Assembly: GCF_004363695.1 (NCBI RefSeq)
Contig: NZ_SNZC01000004.1
Coordinates: 167,746 to 231,745, forward strand
Reading direction: 5' to 3'
DNA: 64,000 nucleotides
From: Flavobacterium cheniae
GTDB lineage: Bacteria > Bacteroidota > Bacteroidia > Flavobacteriales > Flavobacteriaceae
The position numbers were made by a program, and so were the translations under genes. Of the stretch, positions 7,314 through 15,508 are shown in pieces; within the stretch, counting starts at the first letter, position 1, and the number at the start of each line of letters is the position of its first letter. The notes beneath the pieces were generated by a model. That model did not search any database. It was given only the letters and a program-made list of their open reading frames with translations, and was not told the origin of the DNA.

Positions 7314-10058
7314 ATGAAAAAAATATTTTTTATCCTTATAATGGCACTTACTACAAGTGCCTTTTCTCAAAATATCCGTTTCGAAGGTACTGTTAAAGAT
7401 ACTACAGGTGTAGGCTTGGAAATGGCTAATATTATGGCGATTAATCAACAAACAAAAGCCATGGATGCTTATGCTATCACAAATGAAACGGGAAAATTTA
7501 TCCTAAATTTAAAAGCGGGCACGGCTTACACACTTAAAGTAAGCTATATTGGTTTTCAAACGTTTGAAAAATCGGTTACGACTGGAACAACTGCTATGAA
7601 TTATCCAGTGGTATTAAAAGAAGGAACTCAACTAAACGAAGTAGAAATTGTACATGAAATGCCAGTGAGTGTTTCAGGGGATACGATTATTTATAATTCA
7701 GATTCGTTTACTAATGGCACCGAACGAAAGTTGGAAGATGTTTTGAAAAAGCTTCCAGGTGTTGAAGTAAATAAAGATGGGGAAATTGAAGTAGAAGGTA
7801 AGAAAGTTCAAAAAGTAATGGTAGAAGGAAAAGATTTCTTTGACGGTGATACAAAGTTAGCTACCAAAAATATTCCTGCAGACGCTTTAGATAAAATTCA
7901 AGTTTTACGTAATTATAACGAGGTTTCTAATTTAAAAGGATTAGAAAATAACGAAGAAAGTATCGCCATAAACATTAAACTTAAAGAAGGGAAAAAGAAT
8001 TTCTGGTTTGGAGATATGATGGCTGGAATTGGTGTTGGAATGGAAGACACCCGATTCATAGTCAATCCGAAGTTGTTTTTTTATAGTCCGAAATACAGTT
8101 TAAATGTAATTGCTAATGTGAATAATATTGGAGAATTACCATTAACAGCTCAAGATTATTTCAAGTTTACAGGTGGTTTTAAAAATATGATGCGTAAAGG
8201 TGGTTCATCTTTTAATGTAGCTTCTAATGACTTAGGAATTATGGGACTTCGAAATAATCAAGCAGCTAATATTGAGTCTACTTTTGGAGCAGCTAACTTT
8301 AGTTTTAATCCATCGAAAGCTTGGACTTTAAGTGGTTTTGGAATTTTGTTAGGAAATAAAACCGAAATTGAAACTACAACGATTTCAAATCGTACAGATA
8401 ATTTACCTGACGGATCAACCGAAACTACAATAGAAAATCGCGAAGATTTTACGAGACAAGATAGTAAACAAGTATTGTTTAAATTAAGTTCAAGTTATGT
8501 ACCTTCAGAAAAAGTACATTTCGATTATGATGCGTTAGTTAAGTTTTCTGATCAAAAAGAAAATACAAGTGTATTTTCAAGTTTGTTGTCTGATATTTAT
8601 ACAGGAAAAGAACAAAATCCATTTTCTATTAATCAAAACTTAAACTATTATTACACGTTAAGTGAAAAGCATGTTTTTGCTTTTGAAATGCAACACTTGT
8701 ATCAAAAAGAAGATCCGTTTTATAATGCTAATTTAGAAACGTTGCCATTTGCTCCTTTGTTAATAGGATATGTTAATGAAGGTGCTGGAGTACGAGACGA
8801 TATAACTCAAAATCGTTTTGTGCAAACCAATAAAGTTGATTCAAAATTTGATTATTATTATATGTTAACTCCAAAAAGCAATATCAATTTGACTTTAGGA
8901 AACACTTATTCATATCAAAATTTTGATTCTTCAATTTTCCAGATATTGAACAACGGGACACAGAATAATCTAACGGATGCAACTTCAGTAAATGATGTAA
9001 ATTATGCATTTAATGATGTGTTTTTAGGTGTGCACTATAAATTTATGTTGGGTAAATTCACTTTTAATCCTGGATTTAGTGTGCATCAATACAATATGAA
9101 CGATGAACAATTAGGCGCGTCAAACAAGCAATCTTTTAATAGATTTTTACCTGATGTTTACGCACTGTGGCAAATTAAAAAATCGGAAACGTTAACTTAT
9201 AATTATTCGCTTTCTAATAATTTTACAGATATTAATAGGTTAGCTCAAGGTTATGTGTTTTCAAACTACAATAGTTTGTTTAGTGGAAATAGATTTTTAG
9301 AAAATTCAACTTCTCAAGTGCATTCGTTGCGTTATTTTAAATACAACATGTTTAATTTTGAGAATATTTTTGCTAATATTTCGTATACAAAACAGCTGGA
9401 AGCTATTAAAAATAGAGCATTATTATTAGGTGTAAATCAAATTTCATCATCAGAAAATATGAATTCTAATTTTCCAGATGAAAGTTTGTCTGCAAGTGGA
9501 AATTATGGTCGTTCGTTTGCAAAATATTATAAAGCAAATTTAAGAGTTGGAGTAAACTGGTCTAAATCGAATAATATTCGTGTTTATCCTGACGCTGACA
9601 CGGATCCAAATAACAATCCATCTGAAGTGCAAACAATCGAATCATATTCTCAAAGTTATGGTTTGAGCTTTTCAACGAATTATAAAACATTACCAAATTT
9701 AACTTTGGGTTACAATTATTCAATTAATGACAACTTTTCGGATATAATTTATGTGGATAGTCCAACGGTTACTTTGGAATATTTCTTCTTAGATGCGTTT
9801 TCATTTGTTTCGGAGTATTCTTATTTTCATAATAGAAATAAAGCCAAAACAATTGATAGCGAATATGATTTCTTAACAGCAAGTTTAATGTATCAAAAGA
9901 AAGATAGTAAGTGGGAATGGAAACTTTCAGGAACCAATTTGTTAGATACTAAATCTTTAGATACTAACAGTTTTAGTCAATTAGGAGGAACTAGTACTTT
10001 TTCAAGTTATAGAGTACAGCCGAGATTTGTTATTCTGAGTTTAAAATATACTTTATAA
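7314..10058 (+). CDS. Outer-membrane beta-barrel protein with N-terminal carboxypeptidase-regulatory-like domain (TonB-receptor-like)
   Basis: 914 residues with signal peptide MKKIFFILIMALTTSAFSQ. An Ig-like CarboxypepD_reg domain (EGTVKDTTGVGLEMANI to SYIGFQTFEKS) follows, then a plug-like region (LEDVLKKLPGVEVNKDGEIEVEGKKV). The remainder alternates aromatic beta strands and ends LSLKYTL, as barrel proteins do. It resembles the OMP_b-brl_3 group of TonB-dependent-receptor relatives and forms an apparent two-gene operon with the GLPGLI protein. No classic TonB box is obvious and the substrate is unknown. Confidence 0.82.
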   Translation: MKKIFFILIMALTTSAFSQNIRFEGTVKDTTGVGLEMANIMAINQQTKAMDAYAITNETGKFILNLKAGTAYTLKVSYIGFQTFEKSVTTGTTAMNYPVVLKEGTQLNEVEIVHEMPVSVSGDTIIYNSDSFTNGTERKLEDVLKKLPGVEVNKDGEIEVEGKKVQKVMVEGKDFFDGDTKLATKNIPADALDKIQVLRNYNEVSNLKGLENNEESIAINIKLKEGKKNFWFGDMMAGIGVGMEDTRFIVNPKLFFYSPKYSLNVIANVNNIGELPLTAQDYFKFTGGFKNMMRKGGSSFNVASNDLGIMGLRNNQAANIESTFGAANFSFNPSKAWTLSGFGILLGNKTEIETTTISNRTDNLPDGSTETTIENREDFTRQDSKQVLFKLSSSYVPSEKVHFDYDALVKFSDQKENTSVFSSLLSDIYTGKEQNPFSINQNLNYYYTLSEKHVFAFEMQHLYQKEDPFYNANLETLPFAPLLIGYVNEGAGVRDDITQNRFVQTNKVDSKFDYYYMLTPKSNINLTLGNTYSYQNFDSSIFQILNNGTQNNLTDATSVNDVNYAFNDVFLGVHYKFMLGKFTFNPGFSVHQYNMNDEQLGASNKQSFNRFLPDVYALWQIKKSETLTYNYSLSNNFTDINRLAQGYVFSNYNSLFSGNRFLENSTSQVHSLRYFKYNMFNFENIFANISYTKQLEAIKNRALLLGVNQISSSENMNSNFPDESLSASGNYGRSFAKYYKANLRVGVNWSKSNNIRVYPDADTDPNNNPSEVQTIESYSQSYGLSFSTNYKTLPNLTLGYNYSINDNFSDIIYVDSPTVTLEYFFLDAFSFVSEYSYFHNRNKAKTIDSEYDFLTASLMYQKKDSKWEWKLSGTNLLDTKSLDTNSFSQLGGTSTFSSYRVQPRFVILSLKYTL

Positions 10059-10060
10059 TA

Positions 10061-10090
10061 AAAAAAGACCTGAAATTTCAGGTCTTTTTT
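10061..10090. terminator. Bidirectional intrinsic terminator, perfect 30-nt palindrome
   Basis: 15-bp arms containing agacctgaaa/tttcaggtct, flanked by A6 and T6 runs. It serves both the outer-membrane protein gene on the plus strand and the convergent repeat-protein gene on the minus strand. It overlaps the latter's stop codon by two bases. Confidence 0.88.
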
Positions 10091-12176
10091 ATTTAAGTTT
10101 TTCTTCGATTGCTTTAAGCCTTTTTTCTAAAGCTTCGTTTTTTTGTTTTTGAAGTTCTAATTCTAGTTTTAATGCTTCAATTGTTTTTTGCTGTTCTTGT
10201 ATTGATTTTACAATTGGAACAACAAATTCAGCATAACGTAAACTGTAAAAATCATTTTGGTTTTTAGGTACATCCACGCCACTAAAATCGTAGTTTGCTT
10301 TTTTAGCTGTTTCTTCAACATCTTGTGCAATAAATCCAGAATATCTTATAGTGTTGTTTTGGCTTTTTGGATCAATAGCTTTGAAATTATAATTATAAGT
10401 GACAGGTTTTAGATTTAAAATAAAATCTAATCCTACAACATTATTTTGTATGTTCTCTTTCAAGCGTCCATCTGATAAATTAGACCATCCAACAGCCCCG
10501 CCAATACTTGTAATATCAAAATTACCAAGTCTAATTTGATTGTCTCCCGAAATATATGCGTTAAATCCAATTGCAGTTGAATTGTTGTAATCTCCAGAAT
10601 TGTAAGCATTGTAACCAATGGCGGTATTGTGATTTCCAGTATTATTTGAAATTAACCCATTGTTTCCAATGCTTGTATTAAAAGAGCCATTAATGTTGTT
10701 AAATAAGGAATTGTTTCCCAATGAAACATTGTGGTTTCCTGAAGTAGTATTTGACAAGGAATTGTAGCCCAAACTTACATTGTTTTCTCCTATATTGTTG
10801 TTTTTAGAAGCATTGTTTCCTATGCTAGTATTGAAACTTCCAGTTGTATTATTTTCCAATGAATTTGCTCCAACAGCTACATTATTATTTCCAGTAGTGT
10901 TTGATTTTAAGGTGAATTCTCCAAAACCTGAATTGTAATTTCCAGTATTTGCAAATAAAGATTGGTTTCCAAAAGCTGAATTTCCTATTCCAGCGGTTGA
11001 ACTAAACAAAGCATTGTTCCCAAAAGCACTATTGTTATTTCCTGATATATTATTATACAAACTATTGAAACCAATAGCCGTATTGTTTGAGCCAGAATCG
11101 TTGTTATATAGCGAGTAGCTTCCTATTCCAGTATTCTGATTCCCTGTTTTTGATTTATACAAAGAAAAAGAACCAACAGCAGTATTCTGAAAGCCTATGG
11201 TGTTATTGTTTAAAGAATTATTACCAATTGAAGTGTTTTGAGATCCTGTTGTGTTGAAACTTAAGGATGCTAAACCAATTCCAACGTTATTGTTTCCGGT
11301 TGAATTAGCTGTTAAAGTGTAAGAGCCTAATCCGGTATTATTGTTTCCGCTAGTGTTACTATAAAGTGAATAAGTTCCAATGGCAACATTATAATTTCCA
11401 TTAGTGTTGTTATATAAACTATTAGTCCCTAAAGTAGAATTTTCATTTCCTGAAATATTCATCAACAATGAGTTTGATCCAATTGCTGTGTTGGAGTTTC
11501 CCGTAGTATTATTGTTTAAAGAATATATTCCTAATGCTGTGTTGGAGTTTCCAACTGTATTATTTGTCATGGCTTGAGCACCCATTGCACTGTTAGAAAA
11601 ACCCGTAGTATTGTTTTTCAAGGTGTTAAATCCAATAGCTGTATTTGAATTTCCATTAGTGGTACTACTTAATGAAAAACTACCAAAAGCAGTATTGTTA
11701 GAGCTACTCCCGATTGGCTTATACGAATTGTTTCCAAAAGAAGTATTGTTGATAGCTATAATTCCAGAATGGTTGTTATTTCTTCTAAAAATGAAGTCCG
11801 TATTATCTTTAGTTCCAATGTAATTGTTGTTTGGATTGGTATTCGTGTTTCCATTTATCAACCAAACATTTTTTGTGTTTGTTACAGAACTCCATGAAGT
11901 AGTATTGTTGTCCCAATAATAAAAGCCTGGTGCGTTATTACCTGCTGTTGTTGTAAGATAAATTAACAAACCATTTTGATCGCTTGTTGGATTAATAGCT
12001 GGAAAATTATTAACTCTTGGAATTAGAATTCCATCCGTGTTTGATGGTAAGTTACTGTCAGTTGCTACAATATCTAATGTGGATTTTGGATTTGTAGTGT
12101 TAATTCCAATTTGTGAAAAAACTTTGAAACTATTAAATAAAGTCACAAAAAAGAATATTTGTATAAAGGTTTTCAT
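10089..12176 (-). CDS. Repeat-rich surface/tail-fibre-like protein with C-terminal S74 (intramolecular chaperone) domain
   Basis: 695 residues with signal peptide MKTFIQIFFFVTLFNSFKVFSQ. An N-terminal region typical of flavobacterial cell-surface proteins follows (IGINTTNPKSTLDIVA, DGILIPRVNNFP). Residues about 161-545 are some 22 tandem 17-residue units of the form N-T-A-I-G-x-x-S-L-x-x-N-T-x-G-N-x, resembling the YadA-like/hep-hag head of trimeric adhesins. The C-terminus contains SDGRLKENI, NLKPVTYNYN and SGFIAQDVEETAKK, the endosialidase-type S74 chaperone signature, then a coiled coil of about 40 residues. It is probably a trimeric surface fibre. No T9SS domain is seen. Confidence 0.82.
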   Translation of the reverse strand: MKTFIQIFFFVTLFNSFKVFSQIGINTTNPKSTLDIVATDSNLPSNTDGILIPRVNNFPAINPTSDQNGLLIYLTTTAGNNAPGFYYWDNNTTSWSSVTNTKNVWLINGNTNTNPNNNYIGTKDNTDFIFRRNNNHSGIIAINNTSFGNNSYKPIGSSSNNTAFGSFSLSSTTNGNSNTAIGFNTLKNNTTGFSNSAMGAQAMTNNTVGNSNTALGIYSLNNNTTGNSNTAIGSNSLLMNISGNENSTLGTNSLYNNTNGNYNVAIGTYSLYSNTSGNNNTGLGSYTLTANSTGNNNVGIGLASLSFNTTGSQNTSIGNNSLNNNTIGFQNTAVGSFSLYKSKTGNQNTGIGSYSLYNNDSGSNNTAIGFNSLYNNISGNNNSAFGNNALFSSTAGIGNSAFGNQSLFANTGNYNSGFGEFTLKSNTTGNNNVAVGANSLENNTTGSFNTSIGNNASKNNNIGENNVSLGYNSLSNTTSGNHNVSLGNNSLFNNINGSFNTSIGNNGLISNNTGNHNTAIGYNAYNSGDYNNSTAIGFNAYISGDNQIRLGNFDITSIGGAVGWSNLSDGRLKENIQNNVVGLDFILNLKPVTYNYNFKAIDPKSQNNTIRYSGFIAQDVEETAKKANYDFSGVDVPKNQNDFYSLRYAEFVVPIVKSIQEQQKTIEALKLELELQKQKNEALEKRLKAIEEKLK
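10541..11696 (-). repeat. About 22 tandem 51-bp coding repeats
   Basis: The DNA encodes tandem 17-residue units (e.g. NTALGIYSLNNNTTGNS followed by NTAIGSNSLLMNISGNE). Sequence divergence between units is moderate. At least one unit, near NSAFGNQSLFANT, is one residue short. The limits are estimated from residue counts. Confidence 0.75.
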
Positions 12177-12218
12177 TAAAAATGAATTTTTTGCTAAAGT
12201 ATAAAATCCGTAATTAAA

Positions 12219-12248
12219 AAACCCATTTATTCGAAAATAAATGGGTTT
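12219..12248 (-). terminator. Intrinsic terminator of metK
   Basis: 12-bp perfect arms (aaacccatttat and its complement) around a 6-nt loop. On the minus strand the second arm runs into a T-run. It lies 25 bases after the metK stop. Confidence 0.85.
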
Positions 12249-12272
12249 AACTATTTTGTATTCAGCAGATTC

Positions 12273-13523
12273 TTAGATATTAAAAGCTGCTTTTACTTTG
12301 TCTACGAAATCTAATTTTTCCCAAGTAAATAACTCAACAGAAACAGTTTTTGTTAAGCCTCCTGGAGCAGAAAACGTTTTGGTTACAGTTTCTGGGGTTC
12401 TTCCCATATGTCCGTAAGCAGCTGTTTCGCTGTAGATTGGATTTCTTAATTTTAAACGTTGTTCAATAAAGTAAGGACGCATATCAAAAATGCTTTCTAC
12501 TACTTTGCTGATTTCTCCGTCAGTTAAGTTTACTTTTGCAGTTCCGTATGTGTTTACGTTGATCGATGTTGGCTCAGCAACTCCAATTGCATAAGAAACT
12601 TGTACTAAAATTTCGTCAGCTACACCAGCAGCTACTAAATTTTTAGCAATATGACGTGTAGCATAAGCAGCAGAACGGTCTACTTTAGATGGGTCTTTTC
12701 CAGAGAAAGCACCACCACCGTGAGCACCTTTTCCACCATAAGTGTCTACAATAATTTTTCTACCTGTTAAGCCAGTATCTCCGTGAGGTCCTCCAATTAC
12801 GAATTTTCCTGTAGGGTTAATATGGTATTTAATAGCATCATTAAATAAATGAGCGTATTGAGGATTTTTAGCGATTACTCTTGGAATCAAAATTTCAATA
12901 ATGTCTTTTTTGATTTTAGCTAACATCGTTGGTTCATCAGCAAAATCATCGTGTTGAGTTGAAACTACAATAGCATCAATACGAACAGGCTTGTTATCAT
13001 CAGAATATTCTAAAGTAACTTGAGATTTAGCGTCTGGACGTAAGTAAGTGATTTCGTTGTTTTCTCTTCTTAAATCCGCTAAATCTTGTAATAGTTGATG
13101 AGACAATTTCAATGCTAACGGCATGAATTCAGCAGTTTCGTTTGTAGCGTAACCAAACATCATTCCTTGGTCACCAGCGCCTTGCTCTTCTTTACTTGCT
13201 CTGTCAACTCCTTGATTAATATCGGCAGATTGTTCGTGAATAGCAGATAAAACGCCACAAGAATTTGCTTCGAACATATATTCGCTTTTCGTGTAACCAA
13301 TTTTCTTGATTACATCTCTCGCGATAGTTTGTACATCTAAATAAGTGTTTGATTTTACTTCTCCAGCTAAAATTACTTGACCTGTTGTAACTAATGTTTC
13401 ACAAGCTACTTTTGACTCAGGGTCAAATGCTAAAAAGTTATCAATTAATGCGTCTGAAATTTGATCCGCAACTTTGTCAGGATGTCCTTCACTCACTGAT
13501 TCTGACGTAAATAAATAAGCCAT
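12273..13523 (-). CDS. metK: S-adenosylmethionine synthetase
   Basis: 416-residue enzyme forming SAM from methionine and ATP. Diagnostic motifs are [21 protein letters not shown] at the N-terminus, [12 protein letters not shown] at about residue 116, [13 protein letters not shown] and the P-loop-like [19 protein letters not shown]. Length is typical for Bacteroidota. It is transcribed away from the methionine operon from its own promoter. The 5' leader appears to contain a SAM-II-like riboswitch (13589-13641), so feedback repression by its product is likely. Confidence 0.97.
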   Translation of the reverse strand: MAYLFTSESVSEGHPDKVADQISDALIDNFLAFDPESKVACETLVTTGQVILAGEVKSNTYLDVQTIARDVIKKIGYTKSEYMFEANSCGVLSAIHEQSADINQGVDRASKEEQGAGDQGMMFGYATNETAEFMPLALKLSHQLLQDLADLRRENNEITYLRPDAKSQVTLEYSDDNKPVRIDAIVVSTQHDDFADEPTMLAKIKKDIIEILIPRVIAKNPQYAHLFNDAIKYHINPTGKFVIGGPHGDTGLTGRKIIVDTYGGKGAHGGGAFSGKDPSKVDRSAAYATRHIAKNLVAAGVADEILVQVSYAIGVAEPTSINVNTYGTAKVNLTDGEISKVVESIFDMRPYFIEQRLKLRNPIYSETAAYGHMGRTPETVTKTFSAPGGLTKTVSVELFTWEKLDFVDKVKAAFNI

Positions 13524-13548
13524 AATAAATTATTTTTTAAAATTTAGC

Positions 13549-13640
13549 GAGGAAAAATAATTGCAGAGATTGCGTAAAGGAGTAGTAATACTGCTTTAGC
13601 ATTTTTTTAATGAGGTTGCAATCAGTTCAAATTTTTCCTC
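13549..13640 (-). promoter_or_regulatory. Candidate expression platform of the metK leader (alternative 10-bp pairing)
   Basis: Ten bases at 13549-13558 are perfectly complementary to 13631-13640, which supplies the 5' P1 strand of the putative SAM-II aptamer. A further 6-bp match (GATTGCA-type against TGCAAT-type) extends the helix after a bulge. The two structures exclude each other. The downstream strand lies 26-35 bases before the metK ATG, consistent with translational control. Confidence 0.5.
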
Positions 13641-13641
13641 T
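13589..13641 (-). promoter_or_regulatory. Putative SAM-II riboswitch in the metK leader
   Basis: On the minus strand the 53-nt segment reads P1 GAGG, then a loop with ATTTGAACTGATTGCAA, then CCTC, then an A-rich linker ending ATGCTAAAGCAGT. This matches the SAM-II layout as I remember it: a short P1, the ATTGCAA element, GCTAAA, and an H-type pseudoknot. Here CTG of AACTG pairs with CAG of GCAGT. Length agrees with the 52-nt aptamer. It lies between the metK promoter and start codon. The call is by eye, without a covariance-model score. Confidence 0.68.
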
Positions 13642-13654
13642 TTGTTTTCGTTTG

Positions 13655-13684
13655 CAAATGTATGAAATGAAATTGAATTCCAAA
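13655..13684 (-). promoter_or_regulatory. Promoter of metK
   Basis: On the minus strand TTTG, 18 nt, then TACATTTG, matching the Bacteroidota consensus. Transcription would start about 7 nt downstream, just ahead of the riboswitch, giving a leader of about 125 nt. Confidence 0.72.
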
Positions 13685-13859
13685 TAGTTGTTCACTTTTT
13701 TTTATAGTTTATTAATTGAAGAATTATGAAACCGTCTTTTTTATAGATTATTTTTCCATTAATAATTCATTTTTAATGAAAATAAATCCATTTTATTTAA
13801 TTTAAACAACAAAATTTAGAAAAATAATCTATTTATTTTTTTATTGTAGAAAATAAATC
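13685..13859. other. AT-rich gap between divergent promoters, nothing recognised
   Basis: About 175 bases of very AT-rich sequence between the metK promoter and the leader-peptide promoter. I found no ORF, repeat or clear operator in it. Confidence 0.6.
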
Positions 13860-13867
13860 TAATTTTG
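13860..13867 (+). promoter_or_regulatory. -7 element of the promoter for the methionine leader transcript
   Basis: TAATTTTG matches TAnnTTTG and sits 26 nt before the leader-peptide ATG. A well-placed -33 TTG is not seen, only T-rich sequence. Confidence 0.5.
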
Positions 13868-13892
13868 CCCTGTCAAATTAAAAGAAAAGAAA

Positions 13893-13961
13893 ATGAACTT
13901 TACAATGTGCAATATGTGTATGATGATGTGGAATAATCCGCAGAGGAAACCTATTGCATAA
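13893..13961 (+). CDS. Met/Cys-rich leader peptide of a transcription attenuator
   Basis: 22-codon ORF beginning MNFTMCNMCMMMW, with five internal Met codons, three of them consecutive, and two Cys codons. Directly downstream is a rho-independent terminator (13987-14014), then the methionine biosynthesis operon. The sequence gcagagg at 13940-13946, inside the ORF just after the Met/Cys cluster, is repeated in the terminator's 3' arm and can pair with the 5' arm (cctctg, 13989-13994). A ribosome stalled at the Met/Cys codons would leave this strand free to form an antiterminator. This is the arrangement of classical attenuators. Confidence 0.8.
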   Translation: MNFTMCNMCMMMWNNPQRKPIA

Positions 13962-13986
13962 TTTTAAAAGTAAATTAATTCAATAT

Positions 13987-14014
13987 AACCTCTGTCGAAA
14001 GCAGAGGTTTTTTA
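13987..14014 (+). terminator. Attenuator terminator upstream of metY
   Basis: 8-bp arms (aacctctg / cagaggtt) around a 7-nt loop tcgaaag, then a six-T run. It lies between the leader-peptide ORF and the first structural gene. The 5' arm can instead pair with 13941-13946. Confidence 0.85.
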
Positions 14015-14029
14015 TTTCTAAAAATTAAA

Positions 14030-14086
14030 ATGAACATGAAAATAGCAATTTACAATCCAAGACGATGTTGTCGAATGTGTAGCTGA
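14030..14086 (+). CDS. Second small ORF, Cys-rich, downstream of the attenuator
   Basis: 18 codons (alternative start at 14036 giving 16), ending NPRRCCRMCS with Cys codons tgt-tgt-cga-atg-tgt just before the stop. It begins 15 nt after the terminator T-run and ends 65 nt before metY. The clustering of Cys and Met codons in the leader of a sulfur operon suggests a second sensing uORF. Alternatively it is a small cysteine-motif peptide. No hairpin clearly follows it. Translation is not proven. Confidence 0.5.
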   Translation: MNMKIAIYNPRRCCRMCS

Positions 14087-14151
14087 ATCAAACTCAGTAA
14101 AATCAAAAAAATACATTTAAAAAATACAATAACATCAAAAATAAAAATATC

Positions 14152-15444
14152 ATGAGCACAAATAAATTTGCAACAAACGCATTACACGCAGGACACGATA
14201 CCACCAAAAACGCAGGAACAAGAGCCGTGCCAATTTACCAAACCACATCATACGTTTTTAATAACTCAGATCACGCAGCCAATCTTTTTGGTTTAGCTGA
14301 AGCTGGGTTTATTTACACTCGATTAAATAATCCAACAAACGACATCTTAGAACAACGTTTGGCCAAATTAGAAGGAGGAATTGGAGCTGTGGTAACCGCT
14401 TCAGGAACCGCAGCCATCTCAACAGCTTTGTTAACTTTATTAAAAGCGGGCGACCACATCGTAGCTTCTAACAGTTTATATGGTGGAACTTACAATTTAT
14501 TAAACGTGACTTTGCCAAGATTAGGCATCACAACGACCTTCGTAGATCCATCAAATCCTGAGAATTTCTTAAACGCAGCACAAGAAAATACCCGAGTGTT
14601 CTTCGCTGAAAGTTTAGGAAATCCAAAATTAGATGTACTCGATTTAAAAGCCATTTCAAAAGCCGCACAAACCTACAAAGTGCCTTTTATTGTGGATAAT
14701 ACAGTGGCAACTCCATTTTTGCTAAACCCAATAGAACACGGAGCAAACATCGTAATTCATTCCTTAACCAAATACATCGGTGGAAATGGAACTTCTCTTG
14801 GAGGTGTCATCATCGATGCAGGAAATTTCGATTGGAGCAACGGAAAATTCCCAGAATTCACAGAACCTTCAGCAGGTTATCACGGATTAAAATATTATGA
14901 AGTTTTAGGTGCTGCATCGTTCATTGCAAAAGTTAGAATCGAAGGTTTACGCGACTTAGGAGCTTCGTTAAGTCCATTTAATGCATTTCAAATTATTCAA
15001 GGATTAGAAACATTGGCTATCCGAATCAAAAAGCACAGTGAAAATGCTTTGGAATTAGCCAAATGGTTGCAAAAACGTTCAGAAGTGGCTTGGGTAAATT
15101 ATCCAGGATTAATTTCTTCAAAATATTACGATTTAGCGCAACAATATTTACCAGAAGGACAAAGTGGTATCGTAACTTTTGGATTAAAAGGTGGTTATGA
15201 AGCCGCTAAAAAAGTAGCTGATGAAACTCAATTTTTCTCTTTGTTGGCAAATATTGGCGACACAAAATCATTAATCATTCATCCAGCAAGTACAACGCAC
15301 CAACAATTGTCAGAAGAACAACAAATCACAACGGGAGTAACGAAAGATTTAATTCGTTTATCAGTTGGTTTAGAAGATATTGAAGACTTGAAAGCCGATT
15401 TGCAAAGTGTTTTCGAAAAATTGCCAGTTCAAAATTTAGTTTAG
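14152..15444 (+). CDS. metY: O-acetylhomoserine sulfhydrylase / aminocarboxypropyltransferase
   Basis: 430-residue PLP enzyme of the Cys/Met metabolism family that makes homocysteine from O-acetylhomoserine and sulfide. The PLP lysine is in HSLTKYIGGNGTSLGG, whose GGNGT context separates MetY from shorter MetB/MetZ relatives. ALHAGHD and TTSYVFNNSDHAANLF at the N-terminus are typical, as is the length. It is first in metY-metX-thrA-metZ and lies behind the Met/Cys leader attenuator. A hairpin with a T-run separates it from metX. Confidence 0.93.
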   Translation: MSTNKFATNALHAGHDTTKNAGTRAVPIYQTTSYVFNNSDHAANLFGLAEAGFIYTRLNNPTNDILEQRLAKLEGGIGAVVTASGTAAISTALLTLLKAGDHIVASNSLYGGTYNLLNVTLPRLGITTTFVDPSNPENFLNAAQENTRVFFAESLGNPKLDVLDLKAISKAAQTYKVPFIVDNTVATPFLLNPIEHGANIVIHSLTKYIGGNGTSLGGVIIDAGNFDWSNGKFPEFTEPSAGYHGLKYYEVLGAASFIAKVRIEGLRDLGASLSPFNAFQIIQGLETLAIRIKKHSENALELAKWLQKRSEVAWVNYPGLISSKYYDLAQQYLPEGQSGIVTFGLKGGYEAAKKVADETQFFSLLANIGDTKSLIIHPASTTHQQLSEEQQITTGVTKDLIRLSVGLEDIEDLKADLQSVFEKLPVQNLV

Positions 15445-15460
15445 GTTTTTGTTTGTTTTA

Positions 15461-15498
15461 AGGCTGCCGATAGACCTACCTAATGGCAGCCTTTTTTT
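15461..15498 (+). terminator. Intra-operon intrinsic terminator after metY
   Basis: Arms aggctgcc (15461-15468) and ggcagcct (15485-15492) with a 16-nt loop, followed by T7. It lies only 11 nt before the metX ATG, so it probably reduces metX-thrA-metZ expression relative to metY by partial termination. Confidence 0.75.
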
Positions 15499-15508
15499 AA
15501 AAAGAAAG

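Noticed and set aside
10541..11696. Regular 51-bp spacing suggestive of a CRISPR-like array
   Set aside because: The units are diverged, have no constant repeat plus unique spacer, and translate as one open frame of 17-residue repeats.
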